The position numbers and the translations under genes are program-made. This document shows, one piece after another, positions 31,043-41,524 of a DNA stretch of 48,873 nt. The stretch covers positions 1-48,873 of the forward strand of contig SGZI01000002.1 in NCBI GenBank assembly GCA_004213965.1, given 5' to 3'. The stretch's first letter is position 1. The number at the start of each line of letters is the position of its first letter. This stretch comes from Flavobacteriales bacterium. GTDB lineage: Bacteria; Bacteroidota; Bacteroidia; Flavobacteriales; Flavobacteriaceae. Below the pieces are notes generated by a model that was not told the DNA's origin, did not search any database, and saw only the letters and a program-made list of their open reading frames with translations.

Positions 31043-31118
31043 AAATAGCGCAATCTATAGCATAATGTATACAAGATTTTATAATTTTAAATATTATATG
31101 TGTATATAAATTTTTTTT

Positions 31119-32072
31119 ATGAATTATTTAGATTTTGAATTACCTATAAAAGAATTAGAAGATCAATTACATGAGTGTAGATCATTAGGAGAAAAGAGTG
31201 ATGTAGATGTTACTGAAACATGTAAAAAGATTCAAAAAAAATTAAATTCTGCTGTAAAAGAAATTTACAGTAATCTATCTCCGTGGCAAAAAGTACAAAT
31301 GTCTAGACATCCTGACAGACCTTATACTTTAGATTATATTAATTCAATTTTTGGAGACACATTTGTTGAATTACATGGTGATAGAAATTTTAAAGATGAT
31401 AAAGCAATGATTGGCGGTCTTGGAAAAATTGAAGATCAAACATTTATGTTTATTGGTCAACAAAAAGGTAATAATACCAAAACTAGACAATATAGAAATT
31501 TTGGGATGTCAAACCCTGAGGGATATAGGAAAGCTCTAAGATTGATGAAAAAGGCGGAAAAATTTAACATTCCAGTTGTTGCATTAATTGATACGCCTGG
31601 AGCATATCCTGGAATGGAAGCTGAAGAAAGAGGTCAAGGTGAAGCAATAGCAAGAAACATTTTTGAAATGACAAAACTTAAAGTTCCTATAATTGTTATA
31701 ATTATTGGTGAGGGTGCATCTGGAGGTGCTTTAGGAATTGGAGTAGGAGATAAGGTTATGATGCTTGATAATACATGGTATTCGGTAATTTCTCCGGAGT
31801 CTTGTTCATCTATTTTATGGAGAAGTTGGGAATTTAAAGAGGTTGCTGCATCTGCATTGAAGTTAACTGCTAAGGATATGAAAAAAATGAAGTTAGTAGA
31901 TAAAATTATTAAAGAACCTCTTGGTGGAGCACATAGAAATAAAGAAAAGACATTCGAAATTGTAAAAGAGGCAATCCTTAATGCATATAACGAATTTAAA
32001 GAAATGAGTTCATCTGAATTAGTTAAAAGAAGGATGAATAAATATTCTAACATGGGAGTTTATAAATCTTAA
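31119..32072 (+). CDS. accA: Acetyl-CoA carboxylase carboxyltransferase subunit alpha
   Basis: [13 protein letters not shown]-like [49 protein letters not shown]. Confidence 0.95.
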   Translation: MNYLDFELPIKELEDQLHECRSLGEKSDVDVTETCKKIQKKLNSAVKEIYSNLSPWQKVQMSRHPDRPYTLDYINSIFGDTFVELHGDRNFKDDKAMIGGLGKIEDQTFMFIGQQKGNNTKTRQYRNFGMSNPEGYRKALRLMKKAEKFNIPVVALIDTPGAYPGMEAEERGQGEAIARNIFEMTKLKVPIIVIIIGEGASGGALGIGVGDKVMMLDNTWYSVISPESCSSILWRSWEFKEVAASALKLTAKDMKKMKLVDKIIKEPLGGAHRNKEKTFEIVKEAILNAYNEFKEMSSSELVKRRMNKYSNMGVYKS

Positions 32073-32191
32073 TAATTCTCCTATTATTAACAATTTTATC
32101 TTTTTATTAACAGCTTAAATGTTTATTAAAGGTTAAAAATTTTAAAATTTAATTTCATTTCAAATTCTTTTAATTATCTAAATTAGCCTTA

Positions 32192-33712
32192 ATGAAACCA
32201 TCAACATCTTTTCAGGGTCTTAGAATTGATCATAATTCGATCATTAATTTAGAAAAGGGTAAAATTCCTCCTCAAGCAATAGATTTAGAAGAAGTTGTTC
32301 TTGGAGCTATGATGATAGACAAGAAAGGTGTAGATGAGGTTATAGATATATTAACTCCTGAAGCATTTTACAAAGAATCTCATCAATTTATTTTTGAAGC
32401 GATTCATAAACTTTTTCAAAAAAGTGAACCTATTGACTTATTGACTGTATCTGCCCAGTTAAAGAAGGATTCAAAGTTAGAATTATGTGGTGGAGATTTC
32501 TATTTAATTTCACTAACTCAAAAGGTTTCATCTTCTGCTCATATTGAATTTCATGCTAGGATTATTCTTCAAAAGTATATTCAAAGAAGTCTTATTAAGA
32601 TTTCAAATGAAATTATTATGGATTCCTACGATGAAACAAAAGATGTTTTTGATTTATTAGATAATGCAGAAGCTAAACTTTATGATGTAACTCAAGGAAA
32701 TATCAAGAAATCTTCAGAAACAGCTCAAAACTTAGTTATACAAGCTAAAAACAAAATTGAGTCTATATCAAATAAGCAGGGATTAAGTGGTGTTCCCTCT
32801 GGTTTTAGTAAAATAGATAAATTAACTTCTGGATGGCAAGAAAGTGACTTAATTATTATAGCCGCTAGACCAGGTATGGGTAAAACTGCTTTAGCCTTAT
32901 CAATGGCAAGTAACATATCTATTAATCAAAATATACCTCTTGCTTTTTTCTCATTAGAAATGTCATCTCTACAACTTATTACAAGATTAATTTCATCTGA
33001 AACAGGACTTAATTCTGAAAAATTACGAACAGGTAAATTAGAAAAACATGAGTGGGAACAATTGAATGTTAGGGTTAAAAACCTTGAAAAGGCTCCATTA
33101 TTTATTGATGATACTCCATCATTATCAATTTTTGACCTAAGAGCTAAGGCAAGACGTTTAGTATCACAGCATGATGTTAAATTAATAATTGTAGATTATC
33201 TTCAATTAATGACTACTGGTGGTACATTTAAAACAGGAAATAGAGAGCAGGAAATCTCAACTATTTCTAGAAATTTAAAAGCACTTGCAAAAGAATTAAA
33301 AATACCAGTGATTGCTTTATCACAGCTTTCTAGGCTTGTTGAGGGAAGACAATCTAAAAGACCTCTTCTGTCGGATTTAAGGGAATCAGGTGCTATTGAG
33401 CAAGATTCAGATATTGTTTCGTTTATTTATAGGCCTGAATATTATAAAATAGATACATGGGATGATGATGATAGATCATCAACTGAAGGTGAAGCTGAGT
33501 TTATAGTTTCTAAACATAGAAATGGAGGGTTGGATACTATTAGATTAAGATTTGTTCCTTCATTAGGTAAATTTGAAGACATTGAGAACTATGATTCTCC
33601 TTATGAGTTTCATTCTAAAATGAATGCTGCAGCTAATGATGACACATTTAAACCTGACAGTGATCAATCTTTGCAAGACCCTACTGAAGAAAAATCAGAC
33701 TTGCCGTTTTAA
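32192..33712 (+). CDS. dnaB: Replicative DNA helicase DnaB
   Basis: IIIAARPGMGKTALAL, FSLEMSSLQL, IIVDYLQLM, LSDLRESGAIEQDSD; no intein. Confidence 0.95.
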   Translation: MKPSTSFQGLRIDHNSIINLEKGKIPPQAIDLEEVVLGAMMIDKKGVDEVIDILTPEAFYKESHQFIFEAIHKLFQKSEPIDLLTVSAQLKKDSKLELCGGDFYLISLTQKVSSSAHIEFHARIILQKYIQRSLIKISNEIIMDSYDETKDVFDLLDNAEAKLYDVTQGNIKKSSETAQNLVIQAKNKIESISNKQGLSGVPSGFSKIDKLTSGWQESDLIIIAARPGMGKTALALSMASNISINQNIPLAFFSLEMSSLQLITRLISSETGLNSEKLRTGKLEKHEWEQLNVRVKNLEKAPLFIDDTPSLSIFDLRAKARRLVSQHDVKLIIVDYLQLMTTGGTFKTGNREQEISTISRNLKALAKELKIPVIALSQLSRLVEGRQSKRPLLSDLRESGAIEQDSDIVSFIYRPEYYKIDTWDDDDRSSTEGEAEFIVSKHRNGGLDTIRLRFVPSLGKFEDIENYDSPYEFHSKMNAAANDDTFKPDSDQSLQDPTEEKSDLPF

Positions 33713-33713
33713 T

Positions 33714-33947
33714 TTACGAGTCATTAGATAAATAATTATTAATTATTATTTCCGCTTTTTTAACATCTTGGTTTTTTACTAACAACCTATGTGTAAGTGA
33801 CAAATTAGGCACTGCAAACCCTGCTAATACTGCAGATTTACCTTCATCTTCTACAATTGAGTTTATGTTTGCTTCAGATAGATCAGAAACTAATCTGTTA
33901 ACCTCAATCATTGAGCCTGTAAATATATGAACATGCTTAGTGTCCAT
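33714..33947 (-). CDS. DUF2007 (putative signal-transducing protein) family
   Basis: HVHIFTGSMIEVNRLVSDLSEANINSIVEDE. Confidence 0.7.
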   Translation of the reverse strand: MDTKHVHIFTGSMIEVNRLVSDLSEANINSIVEDEGKSAVLAGFAVPNLSLTHRLLVKNQDVKKAEIIINNYLSNDS

Positions 33948-33954
33948 ATTTGCT

Positions 33955-34299
33955 CTATTTAAGGTTTTTAACTAACTCTTTAAAAGCGTTGGGATTATTA
34001 ACTGCTAAATCTGCTAATACCTTTCTGTTTATCTCAATATTGTTAGATTTTAGTTTGCTTATAAATTCGGAATAAGTCAATCCATTTAGTCTAGCAGCAG
34101 CATTAATTCTCATTATCCATAAGGATCTGAAATTTCTTTTGTTATTTCTTCGATCTCTATATGCATAAAGCATCGCTTTATCTACAGCATTTTTAGCTAC
34201 AGTCCATACGTTTTTTCTTCTTCCGAAATAACCTTTTGCTTGTTTAAGTACTTTTTTTCTTCTAGCTCTTTTGGCTACTGAATTTACTGATCTTGGCAT
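33955..34299 (-). CDS. rplT: 50S ribosomal protein L20
   Basis: [32 protein letters not shown]. Confidence 0.97.
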   Translation of the reverse strand: MPRSVNSVAKRARRKKVLKQAKGYFGRRKNVWTVAKNAVDKAMLYAYRDRRNNKRNFRSLWIMRINAAARLNGLTYSEFISKLKSNNIEINRKVLADLAVNNPNAFKELVKNLK

Positions 34300-34378
34300 T
34301 TTTCTATTTTTTTAAATTAGGTGGTTTTTAAAACTCTTTATATACCCAAATTTATGGTTAATACTCACCTGCTAAGAA

Positions 34379-34576
34379 TTATTTAAGTCTTAGCTGTTGT
34401 TTTATATTATCAGTATCACTTTTGTGTACTAATGTCGAATGTGTCAACGCTAACTTTCTTTTTTTTGATTTTTTTGTTAGAATATGACTTTTGAAAGCAT
34501 GCTTTCTTTTTATTTTTCCTGATCCAGTTAGCTTAAATCTTTTCTTTGCACTGGATTTTGTCTTCATTTTTGGCAT
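34379..34576 (-). CDS. rpmI: 50S ribosomal protein L35
   Basis: [33 protein letters not shown]. Confidence 0.97.
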   Translation of the reverse strand: MPKMKTKSSAKKRFKLTGSGKIKRKHAFKSHILTKKSKKRKLALTHSTLVHKSDTDNIKQQLRLK

Positions 34577-34586
34577 TTCTTGTAAT

Positions 34587-35141
34587 TTATTTATTTTTTT
34601 TTGGTGTCACTATCATTATCATCTTTTTGCTTTCTAGTTTTGGTAGCTGCTCAACCGTTCCATATTCTTCTAGCTCTTGAGCAAGTCTTAATAATAATAT
34701 TTCACCTTTATCTTTATATATAATTGATCTTCCTCTAAAAAATACAAATGCTTTAAGTTTAGCTCCGTCAGATAAGAATTTAATAGCATGCTTCTTTTTA
34801 AATTCATAATCATGATCATCAGTATTTGGTCCAAATCTTATTTCTTTTACAATCACCTTAGATGTTTTAGATTTTAAAAACTTTTCTCTCTTTTTTTGTT
34901 CAAAGAGGAATTTTTTATAATCCATAATTTTACATACAGGTGGAACTGCTTTTGGTGAAATCTCAACTAGATCTAAACCTTGTTCGTCTGCAATTGTTAG
35001 CGCCTTACTAGTTGGGTATACACCAATCTCAACATTGTCGCCCACTAATCTAATTTCTAGTGCTTCAATCTTTGAGTTAATCTTATGAGGATCCTCACGT
35101 CTTCTTCTTGGTCTATAAACTTTTCTTCTTAAAGCTATAAT
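34587..35141 (-). CDS. infC: Translation initiation factor IF-3, probable ATT start
   Basis: In-frame upstream extension of the GTG-started ORF: (ATT)[47 protein letters not shown]; no ATG/TTG in the extension; thrS ends 12 nt upstream. Confidence 0.85.
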   Translation of the reverse strand: MIALRRKVYRPRRRREDPHKINSKIEALEIRLVGDNVEIGVYPTSKALTIADEQGLDLVEISPKAVPPVCKIMDYKKFLFEQKKREKFLKSKTSKVIVKEIRFGPNTDDHDYEFKKKHAIKFLSDGAKLKAFVFFRGRSIIYKDKGEILLLRLAQELEEYGTVEQLPKLESKKMIMIVTPKKNK

Positions 35142-35153
35142 TTTAGATTTTAA

Positions 35154-37082
35154 TTAAACATTTTTTATTTCTTTCTCGATTATATGGAAGAATTTTTCCA
35201 ATTTTATCATCCCATAATCTTTTCCGCCATGACTTCTAAGTGAGATCATATCTTTATCATTTTCTTTTTCACCAATTATAATCATGAATGGAATTTTACT
35301 TAATTCAGCATCCCTAATCTTTCTACTGGTGGTCTCACTTCTGTTGTCTAGTAGCGCGCGAATTTCGTTATTTTCTATCAAATTTAAAACTTTTTTAGAG
35401 TATTTTTCATATTTATCACTTATGGGAAGAATTATAACTTGATTAGGAGTAAGCCAAAGTGGTAAATTTCCTGCAGTATTTTCAAGTAATATTGCAACAA
35501 ATCTTTCAAGACTTCCAAAAGGGGCTCTGTGTATCATTACAGGTCTATGGGATAAATTGTCTTTACCTTTATATGTAAGGTCAAATCTTTCAGGAAGATT
35601 ATAGTCAACCTGTATAGTTCCTAATTGCCATTCTCTTCCTAGCGCATCATTTACCATAAAATCTAATTTTGGTCCATAAAAAGCAGCTTCACCGTATTTA
35701 ATATTATAATTTAAGTTTTTTTCTTTAACTGCTTTCAATATTGCATTTTCAGATTTTTCCCAAGCCTTTGTGTCTCCAATGTATTTTTGTGAATTTTCAG
35801 GATCTCTTAATGAGATTTGAGTAGAGAAATCATTCAAACCTAGATGATTAAACACATATAGTGTTAAATCTATAACATTTTTAAATTCCTTATCTAGTTG
35901 GTCTTCACTACAGAATATATGAGCATCATCTTGAGTAAATCCTCTTACTCTAGTCAATCCATGCAGTTCCCCACTTTGTTCGTACCTGTATACAGTTCCA
36001 AATTCCGCATATCTAATAGGCAGGTCTCTGTAACTAAATTTCCTAGAATTATATATTTCACAATGATGAGGACAGTTCATAGGTTTTAACATAAATTCCT
36101 CATTTTCTTTAGGGGTCTTAATTGGCTGAAAGCTATCTTCTCCATACTTCTCATAATGTCCAGAAGTAATATAAAGTTCTTTATTTCCTATATGTGGAGT
36201 AATTACCATTTCATAACCTGCTTTCTTTTGAGCTTTTATTAGAAAGTTTTCAAGTCTATTTCTCAGATCAACTCCTTTTGGAAGCCAAAGTGGTAGTCCT
36301 AAACCAACTTTAGTTGAAAATGTAAATAAATTTAATTTTTTACCAATTATTCTATGATCTCTCTTTTTTGCCTCTTCAAGGTTTAGTAGATATTCATTAA
36401 GCAATTTCTGTTTTGGAAAGGATATACCATAAACTCTTGTTAATTGCTTATTCTTTTCGTTAGCTCTCCAATATGCTCCAGCAACATTAGTAATTTTAAC
36501 TGCTTTTATTATCCCAGTATTAGGTATATGACCTCCTTTGCATAAATCAGTAAAATTTGAATGATCACAAAAAGTAATTTCCCCATCAGTTAACTCATCT
36601 ATCAACTCAATTTTATAATCATTCGATAATTTTTTATAGAATTTAATAGCATCTTTTTTTGATACAGATTTCATTTTAAAATCATGTTTCTCTCTTGATA
36701 TACTTATCATTTTAGATTCTATTTTATCAAAATCCTTATCTGTTATGACATGATTATTAAAGTCAACATCATAGTAAAATCCATTTTTTATTGCTGGCCC
36801 AATAGTTAGTTTAATATCAGGATACAATTCTTCTAATGCCTGAGCTAAAACATGTGAGGAAGAATGCCAGAAAGCTTTTTTTCCTTCATTATCATCCCAA
36901 GTGTATAACTCTAAAACTCCATTTTCATTTAGATTTGTTGAAACTTCTACTGTTTTTCCATTAAAGCTAGCAGAAATTACATTTCTTGCAAATCCTTCAC
37001 TAATGTCTTTTGCAACATCTATTACAGCTATATTTTTTTTATAACTTTTTTTACTGCCGTCCTTAAGTGTTATAGTAATCAT
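35154..37082 (-). CDS. thrS: Threonyl-tRNA synthetase
   Basis: TGS domain; MNCPHHCEIY, RVRGFTQDDAHIFC, FYGPKLDFMV. Confidence 0.97.
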   Translation of the reverse strand: MITITLKDGSKKSYKKNIAVIDVAKDISEGFARNVISASFNGKTVEVSTNLNENGVLELYTWDDNEGKKAFWHSSSHVLAQALEELYPDIKLTIGPAIKNGFYYDVDFNNHVITDKDFDKIESKMISISREKHDFKMKSVSKKDAIKFYKKLSNDYKIELIDELTDGEITFCDHSNFTDLCKGGHIPNTGIIKAVKITNVAGAYWRANEKNKQLTRVYGISFPKQKLLNEYLLNLEEAKKRDHRIIGKKLNLFTFSTKVGLGLPLWLPKGVDLRNRLENFLIKAQKKAGYEMVITPHIGNKELYITSGHYEKYGEDSFQPIKTPKENEEFMLKPMNCPHHCEIYNSRKFSYRDLPIRYAEFGTVYRYEQSGELHGLTRVRGFTQDDAHIFCSEDQLDKEFKNVIDLTLYVFNHLGLNDFSTQISLRDPENSQKYIGDTKAWEKSENAILKAVKEKNLNYNIKYGEAAFYGPKLDFMVNDALGREWQLGTIQVDYNLPERFDLTYKGKDNLSHRPVMIHRAPFGSLERFVAILLENTAGNLPLWLTPNQVIILPISDKYEKYSKKVLNLIENNEIRALLDNRSETTSRKIRDAELSKIPFMIIIGEKENDKDMISLRSHGGKDYGMIKLEKFFHIIEKEIKNV

Positions 37083-37126
37083 TTTTATATTCTAGTACTC
37101 TATCTTCTAAACAATAAAATTATAAA

Positions 37127-37339
37127 TCATTTTTCAAAGAGAGTGTTTATTATTTTAAATATTCCTTTAAAAATTAAAAAAATAGCTATTATACATATAA
37201 AAACACCAATAATAGTGTAAATATTTAGATCAGTTTGGTATTTAGTATTTCCAGCTTGAATTATTACTGGGCCAATAATAATTGGAAATAATGAATATAA
37301 CAAAAGCATAATGCCATCTTTTATTTTATTTTTTTTCAA
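37127..37339 (-). CDS. Small two-TM membrane protein (DUF6095-like)
   Basis: 70 aa, two hydrophobic helices, overlaps murQ end. Confidence 0.55.
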   Translation of the reverse strand: MKKNKIKDGIMLLLYSLFPIIIGPVIIQAGNTKYQTDLNIYTIIGVFICIIAIFLIFKGIFKIINTLFEK

Positions 37340-38162
37340 TTTTATTTTTTTTATAATTATTTATAGCTATCCTGACACTCTTAGATTCATTAAGAAGCTT
37401 AATTGCCTCTGCCTCTGATATATTTAATTCAGATTTTATAATATGATGACCTCTTTTTACTAGTTTATTGTTAGATAATTGCATATCTACCATTTTGTTT
37501 CCCTTAATTCTCCCTAATTTTATCATAACTGTAGATGATATCATATTTAAAACTAATTTTTGAGCAGTTCCAGCCTTCATCCTTGAACTACCAGTTATAT
37601 ATTCAGGACCTACAACTACTTCTATAGGATACTTAGCTAGGACAGATAGTGGGGAGTTCTTATTAGAAGTAATACACCCAGTAATTATTCCATTTTTATT
37701 GCATTCTTCAATTCCACCTAACACATAAGGTGTAGTTCCTGATGCTGCAATACCAACAACTACATCTTTGTTTGAAATATCATAATTGATTAGATCTTTC
37801 CATGCTTGATTTAATGAATCTTCAGCATATTCTTGAGATTTTCTTATTGCTTTATCACCTCCAGCAATGACACCAATTACAATATCGTCCTTAACACCAA
37901 AAGTTGGAGGACATTCAGAGGCATCTAATATGCCTAATCTTCCGCTAGTTCCTGATCCAATATAAAATAATCTACCACCATTTTTTAGTTTATTATATAC
38001 AGCATCAACTAGTATTTTGATTTGAGGTATTGATTTTTCAACTATTTGAGCAATAGATTTATCTTCACCGTTTATATCTGATAATATTTCAATAGTGCTT
38101 TTAAACTCTAGATTTTTATAAAGAGATTCTTTTTCCGTAGTTTTTATAAAATTTTTACTCAA
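37326..38162 (-). CDS. murQ: N-acetylmuramic acid 6-phosphate etherase
   Basis: GRLFYIGSGTSGRLGILDASECPPTFG; VGIAASGTTPYVLGG; TGSSRMKAGTAQKLVLNMIS. Confidence 0.94.
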   Translation of the reverse strand: MSKNFIKTTEKESLYKNLEFKSTIEILSDINGEDKSIAQIVEKSIPQIKILVDAVYNKLKNGGRLFYIGSGTSGRLGILDASECPPTFGVKDDIVIGVIAGGDKAIRKSQEYAEDSLNQAWKDLINYDISNKDVVVGIAASGTTPYVLGGIEECNKNGIITGCITSNKNSPLSVLAKYPIEVVVGPEYITGSSRMKAGTAQKLVLNMISSTVMIKLGRIKGNKMVDMQLSNNKLVKRGHHIIKSELNISEAEAIKLLNESKSVRIAINNYKKNKIEKK

Positions 38163-38174
38163 AATAATGATTGA

Positions 38175-40391
38175 TTAATGAGTGTTTATGATGCTGTTTA
38201 ATGTGCTGCTGGGTCTCATAATTATTTCAGTTTTTTGTTTATCAGTTGAATAATAACCTTGTAAATCCACCTTTTTCCCTTGCATCCCAGTTAATTCACT
38301 AATAATTTTAGACTCACTAATTTTTAGTAAATGATGGAGCTTTTCAAATTCATTTTTAAGTTCAGGTTTTTTGTTTTGGCTTGCTAGAGCTTCAGACCAA
38401 TATAATGCTAAATAATAATGACTACCTCTATTATCAATTTCTCCTGCTTTTCTTGAAGGAGATTTATTGGTAATTAATAATTTTTCAATTGCTAAACCTA
38501 AACAATTTGAAAGTACTAGTGCATTATCGTTGTTATTAGTTTTTCCGAAATGGTCAAGAGAAACTTCTAATGCTAAAAATTCACCTAATGAATCCCATCT
38601 TAAATGATTCTCTTCTGTAAGTTGCTGAACGTGTTTAGGAGCAGAGCCTCCAGCTCCAGTCTCAAATAAACCCCCTCCATTCATTAATGGTACTATTGAT
38701 AGCATTTTTGCACTTGTTCCTACTTCGAGGATAGGAAATAAATCAGTTAAATAGTCTCTTAAAACATTTCCAGTAACTGATATAGTATTTCCCCCCTCTT
38801 TAATTCTTTCTAAACTATATTTAGTTGCATCATAAGGGGATAGTATTTTAATTTCAAGTTCTTTAGTATTATAATCTTTAAGATATTTTTTTACTTTTTT
38901 TATGATTTCAATATCATGGGATCTTTTTTGATCTAACCAGAAAATTACAGGATCTTTTGTTGCATTTCCTCTATCAACCGCAAGTTTAACCCAGTTTTTT
39001 ACAGGGTCATCTTTAACTTGACACATTCTCCATATATCTCCTTTGTTAACTTTTTGTTTAAGAAGTAGATTGTCATTAATATCAGCTAAGCTTACATATC
39101 CATCACTCTCAATTTCAAATGTTTTGTCGTGAGACCCATATTCTTCAGCTTTTTTTGCCATTAATCCAATATTAGAAACACTCCCCATTAATTTTGGATT
39201 GAAGGCTCCATTTTTTTTACAGAAATCTATTGTTGCACTATAAATTGATGCATATGAGCTGTCAGGAATAATCGCTTTTGTATCCATCATTTCATTGTTC
39301 TTGTTCCACATTTTACCTGAATTTCTGATCATTGCCGGCATTGATGCGTCAATGATTATATCGCTTGGTACATGTAAATTTGAAATTCCTTTATCAGAAT
39401 TAACCATTGCGAGATAAGGCCCTTGATCAAATGCTAAATTGATGTCTTTTATAATTTCAGCTTCTAATTTATTATCTAGTTCTTTAATCTTATTTAATAG
39501 TGCTCCAATCCCATCATTTGCGTTTACTTCAATTTTACTTAAAGTTTCAGAATGTTTTTCGAAAACATTTTTTAAAAAAGCCTTGACCACATGTCCAAAA
39601 ATAATAGGATCACTTACCTTCATCATAGTCGCTTTTAAATGTAATGAAAGAAGTATGCCGCTATTTTTTGCATCATCAATTTCTTTTTCTATAAATTCTA
39701 TTAAACCCTTTTTATTCAGTACGGAAACATCAACAATTTCATTTTTTTCAATTAAAAAATTATTTTTTAGAATTTTTCGCTTCCCATTTACATCAACATG
39801 TGAAATGTATGCTTCTGTGTTTTCTTTTAATGTTATAGATTTTTCATTGTTTCTAAAATCACCAGATTTCATAGTTGAAACATGTGTTTTTGAATTCTGT
39901 TCCCATTTCCCCATAGTATGTGGATTACTTTTAGCATAGTTTTTTATTGCTGAAGGAACTCTTCTGTCTGAATTACCTTCTCTTAAAACTGGATTAACAG
40001 CACTCCCTTTAATTTTATCATACTTTTTCTTAATTTCTTTTTCATAATTACTTTCAGGTTCATCAGGATATTCAGGAATGTTATAACCTAGTTGTTGTAG
40101 TTCACTAATAGCGCTCTTTAATTGAGGTGTAGAGGCACTAATATTTGGTAGCTTAATTATGTTTGCTTTGGGATCATGAACTAAATCTCCTAGATAGGTT
40201 AGATCATCGTCAATTTTTTGATTATTATCTAAATTTTTAGAAAAATTAGCTAATATCCTTGAAGACAATGAAATATCTCTAGTTTCTATTGCTATGTTAG
40301 AAGACTTTGTAAATTTTTTTACTATTGGTAAAAGGGAGACAGTTGCTAAAGCAGGCGCTTCATCTGTTTTTGTATAAATAATTTTAGACAT
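38175..40391 (-). CDS. icd: NADP-dependent isocitrate dehydrogenase, monomeric type
   Basis: [66 protein letters not shown]. Confidence 0.93.
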   Translation of the reverse strand: MSKIIYTKTDEAPALATVSLLPIVKKFTKSSNIAIETRDISLSSRILANFSKNLDNNQKIDDDLTYLGDLVHDPKANIIKLPNISASTPQLKSAISELQQLGYNIPEYPDEPESNYEKEIKKKYDKIKGSAVNPVLREGNSDRRVPSAIKNYAKSNPHTMGKWEQNSKTHVSTMKSGDFRNNEKSITLKENTEAYISHVDVNGKRKILKNNFLIEKNEIVDVSVLNKKGLIEFIEKEIDDAKNSGILLSLHLKATMMKVSDPIIFGHVVKAFLKNVFEKHSETLSKIEVNANDGIGALLNKIKELDNKLEAEIIKDINLAFDQGPYLAMVNSDKGISNLHVPSDIIIDASMPAMIRNSGKMWNKNNEMMDTKAIIPDSSYASIYSATIDFCKKNGAFNPKLMGSVSNIGLMAKKAEEYGSHDKTFEIESDGYVSLADINDNLLLKQKVNKGDIWRMCQVKDDPVKNWVKLAVDRGNATKDPVIFWLDQKRSHDIEIIKKVKKYLKDYNTKELEIKILSPYDATKYSLERIKEGGNTISVTGNVLRDYLTDLFPILEVGTSAKMLSIVPLMNGGGLFETGAGGSAPKHVQQLTEENHLRWDSLGEFLALEVSLDHFGKTNNNDNALVLSNCLGLAIEKLLITNKSPSRKAGEIDNRGSHYYLALYWSEALASQNKKPELKNEFEKLHHLLKISESKIISELTGMQGKKVDLQGYYSTDKQKTEIIMRPSSTLNSIINTH

Positions 40392-40455
40392 TAAATATCA
40401 GAAAATTAGTTTTTTTAAAGATAATCATTGCCAACGAGAAAAAACAGAAAATAAC

Positions 40456-40890
40456 TAACAGATATAAAAAACAAAAGCCACGTCATTGTAGTTTCCTACT
40501 CTAACATGGCTTTTTATGAATTTGCTTTGTAATCGTTTCCCCATTGCTGGTTCAGATAAAATTTGCATTTTGTCTCGACTTCAATGCTCATCCACTCGGA
40601 ATCTAGTTTGCTACTTGCTTTGGAGATTGCTCTCTTTAGCTTGTCTTTCCCTGGACTCCTGTTTAATTGTCTTCAAGAGTTCTGCTGTCCACTCTCATTT
40701 GCATTTGAGCTTCTTTCTTGAACTCTGCTCTTCGGTCTTTCCTAAAAGCGAACTTTTTTGGATTTTCTTCTGAGCATTTTAACTTTAGGTTATAAAATTG
40801 TGCAGGCACACATCTTATGTTTTAAAGCTTGCTTTGGCTTCTTGCTTGCGCATTCTGCTTTCTGCTTTTGAAAACAATATATGTAAAAGA
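40456..40890 (-). ncRNA. Candidate structured non-coding RNA (or long structured rplS 3'UTR), family not recognised
   Basis: Locally elevated GC, purine-rich on the minus strand, no sustained coding frame; GAGA-GCAA-TCTC GNRA hairpin; GAGTTC/GAACTC stem; strong terminator at 40461-40514 oriented for minus transcription. Confidence 0.45.
40461..40514 (-). terminator. Intrinsic terminator (minus-strand orientation)
   Basis: Minus strand reads aaaaGCCATGTtagaGTAGgaaaCTACaatgACGTGGCttttGTTTTTTATA: extended stem plus U-tract. Confidence 0.7.
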
Positions 40891-41023
40891 ACGTTTATTA
40901 CTTTTGAATTCGTATCGTTGCCGATATAGCAATTGCTTCAAATTCTTAGTACTAATATATATTAATATTGTGTAAAAACAAGTGCTTGTATGAAAATTAA
41001 TTTCAACAGTTTGTAAACGTTAG

Positions 41024-41043
41024 TTATTAACAATTGTTAATAA
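41024..41043. repeat. 20-bp perfect palindrome just after rplS stop
   Basis: TTATTAACAATTGTTAATAA. Confidence 0.6.
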
Positions 41044-41049
41044 GTTAGA

Positions 41050-41400
41050 TTAACTTCTTTTTTCTCTTATTTTGGCTTTTTTACCTGTAAGATTTCTGAA
41101 GTAGAATATCCTTGCTCGTCTAACACTTCCTTTTTTATTTACTTCAATTTTCTGAATAGAAGGGGAGTTAATTGGAAAAATTCTCTCTACACCAATAGAG
41201 CCTGACATTTTTCTTATTGTAAAGGTTTCAGTAGAAGATGTACCTCTTCTTTGCAAAACAACCCCTTTAAAAAACTGTATACGAGTTTTATTACCTTCTT
41301 TAATCTCGTAGTACACTGTGATTGTGTCCCCAGAACTAAATGAAGGATGCGTGTTTTTTGTAACAAATTGGTTTTCTACAAAGTTAACTAGTGAGCTCAT
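41050..41400 (-). CDS. rplS: 50S ribosomal protein L19
   Basis: FSSGDTITVYYEIKEGNKTRIQFFKGVVLQRRG...SIGVERIFPINSPSIQKIEV. Confidence 0.97.
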   Translation of the reverse strand: MSSLVNFVENQFVTKNTHPSFSSGDTITVYYEIKEGNKTRIQFFKGVVLQRRGTSSTETFTIRKMSGSIGVERIFPINSPSIQKIEVNKKGSVRRARIFYFRNLTGKKAKIREKRS

Positions 41401-41469
41401 TTTTAATTTTTTTAATTATATCATGCTAACGTGAACAGTTTTTGTTGAGAGGTTAACCTGAAACGCAGG

Positions 41470-41499
41470 CAAAAATAACAATAAATTGATAATTAACAA
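41470..41499 (-). promoter_or_regulatory. Candidate rplS promoter (TTG-N19-TATTTTTG)
   Basis: Matches the Bacteroidota -33/-7 consensus spacing (TTTG...TAnnTTTG) on the minus strand. Confidence 0.55.
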
Positions 41500-41524
41500 T
41501 TATAATTTTATTCTTTATATAAAA

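Noticed and set aside
40520-40680. Short minus-strand ORFs inside the candidate RNA (e.g. MSIEVETKCKFYLNQQWGNDYKANS)
   Set aside because: Short, interrupted upstream by stops, no recognisable family; not enough to claim a peptide or a tmRNA tag.
40516-40773. Plus-strand 85-aa Cys/Leu/Ser-rich ORF
   Set aside because: Unlike any other protein here, odd codon usage, and it lies antisense to the candidate structured RNA; composition of that RNA explains the open frame.
40456-40890. RNase P RNA, tmRNA, SRP RNA or group II intron
   Set aside because: No GAGGAAAGUCC / ACAGAA core, no tmRNA acceptor end or tag, no SRP core, no domain V. An Infernal search is needed to be sure.
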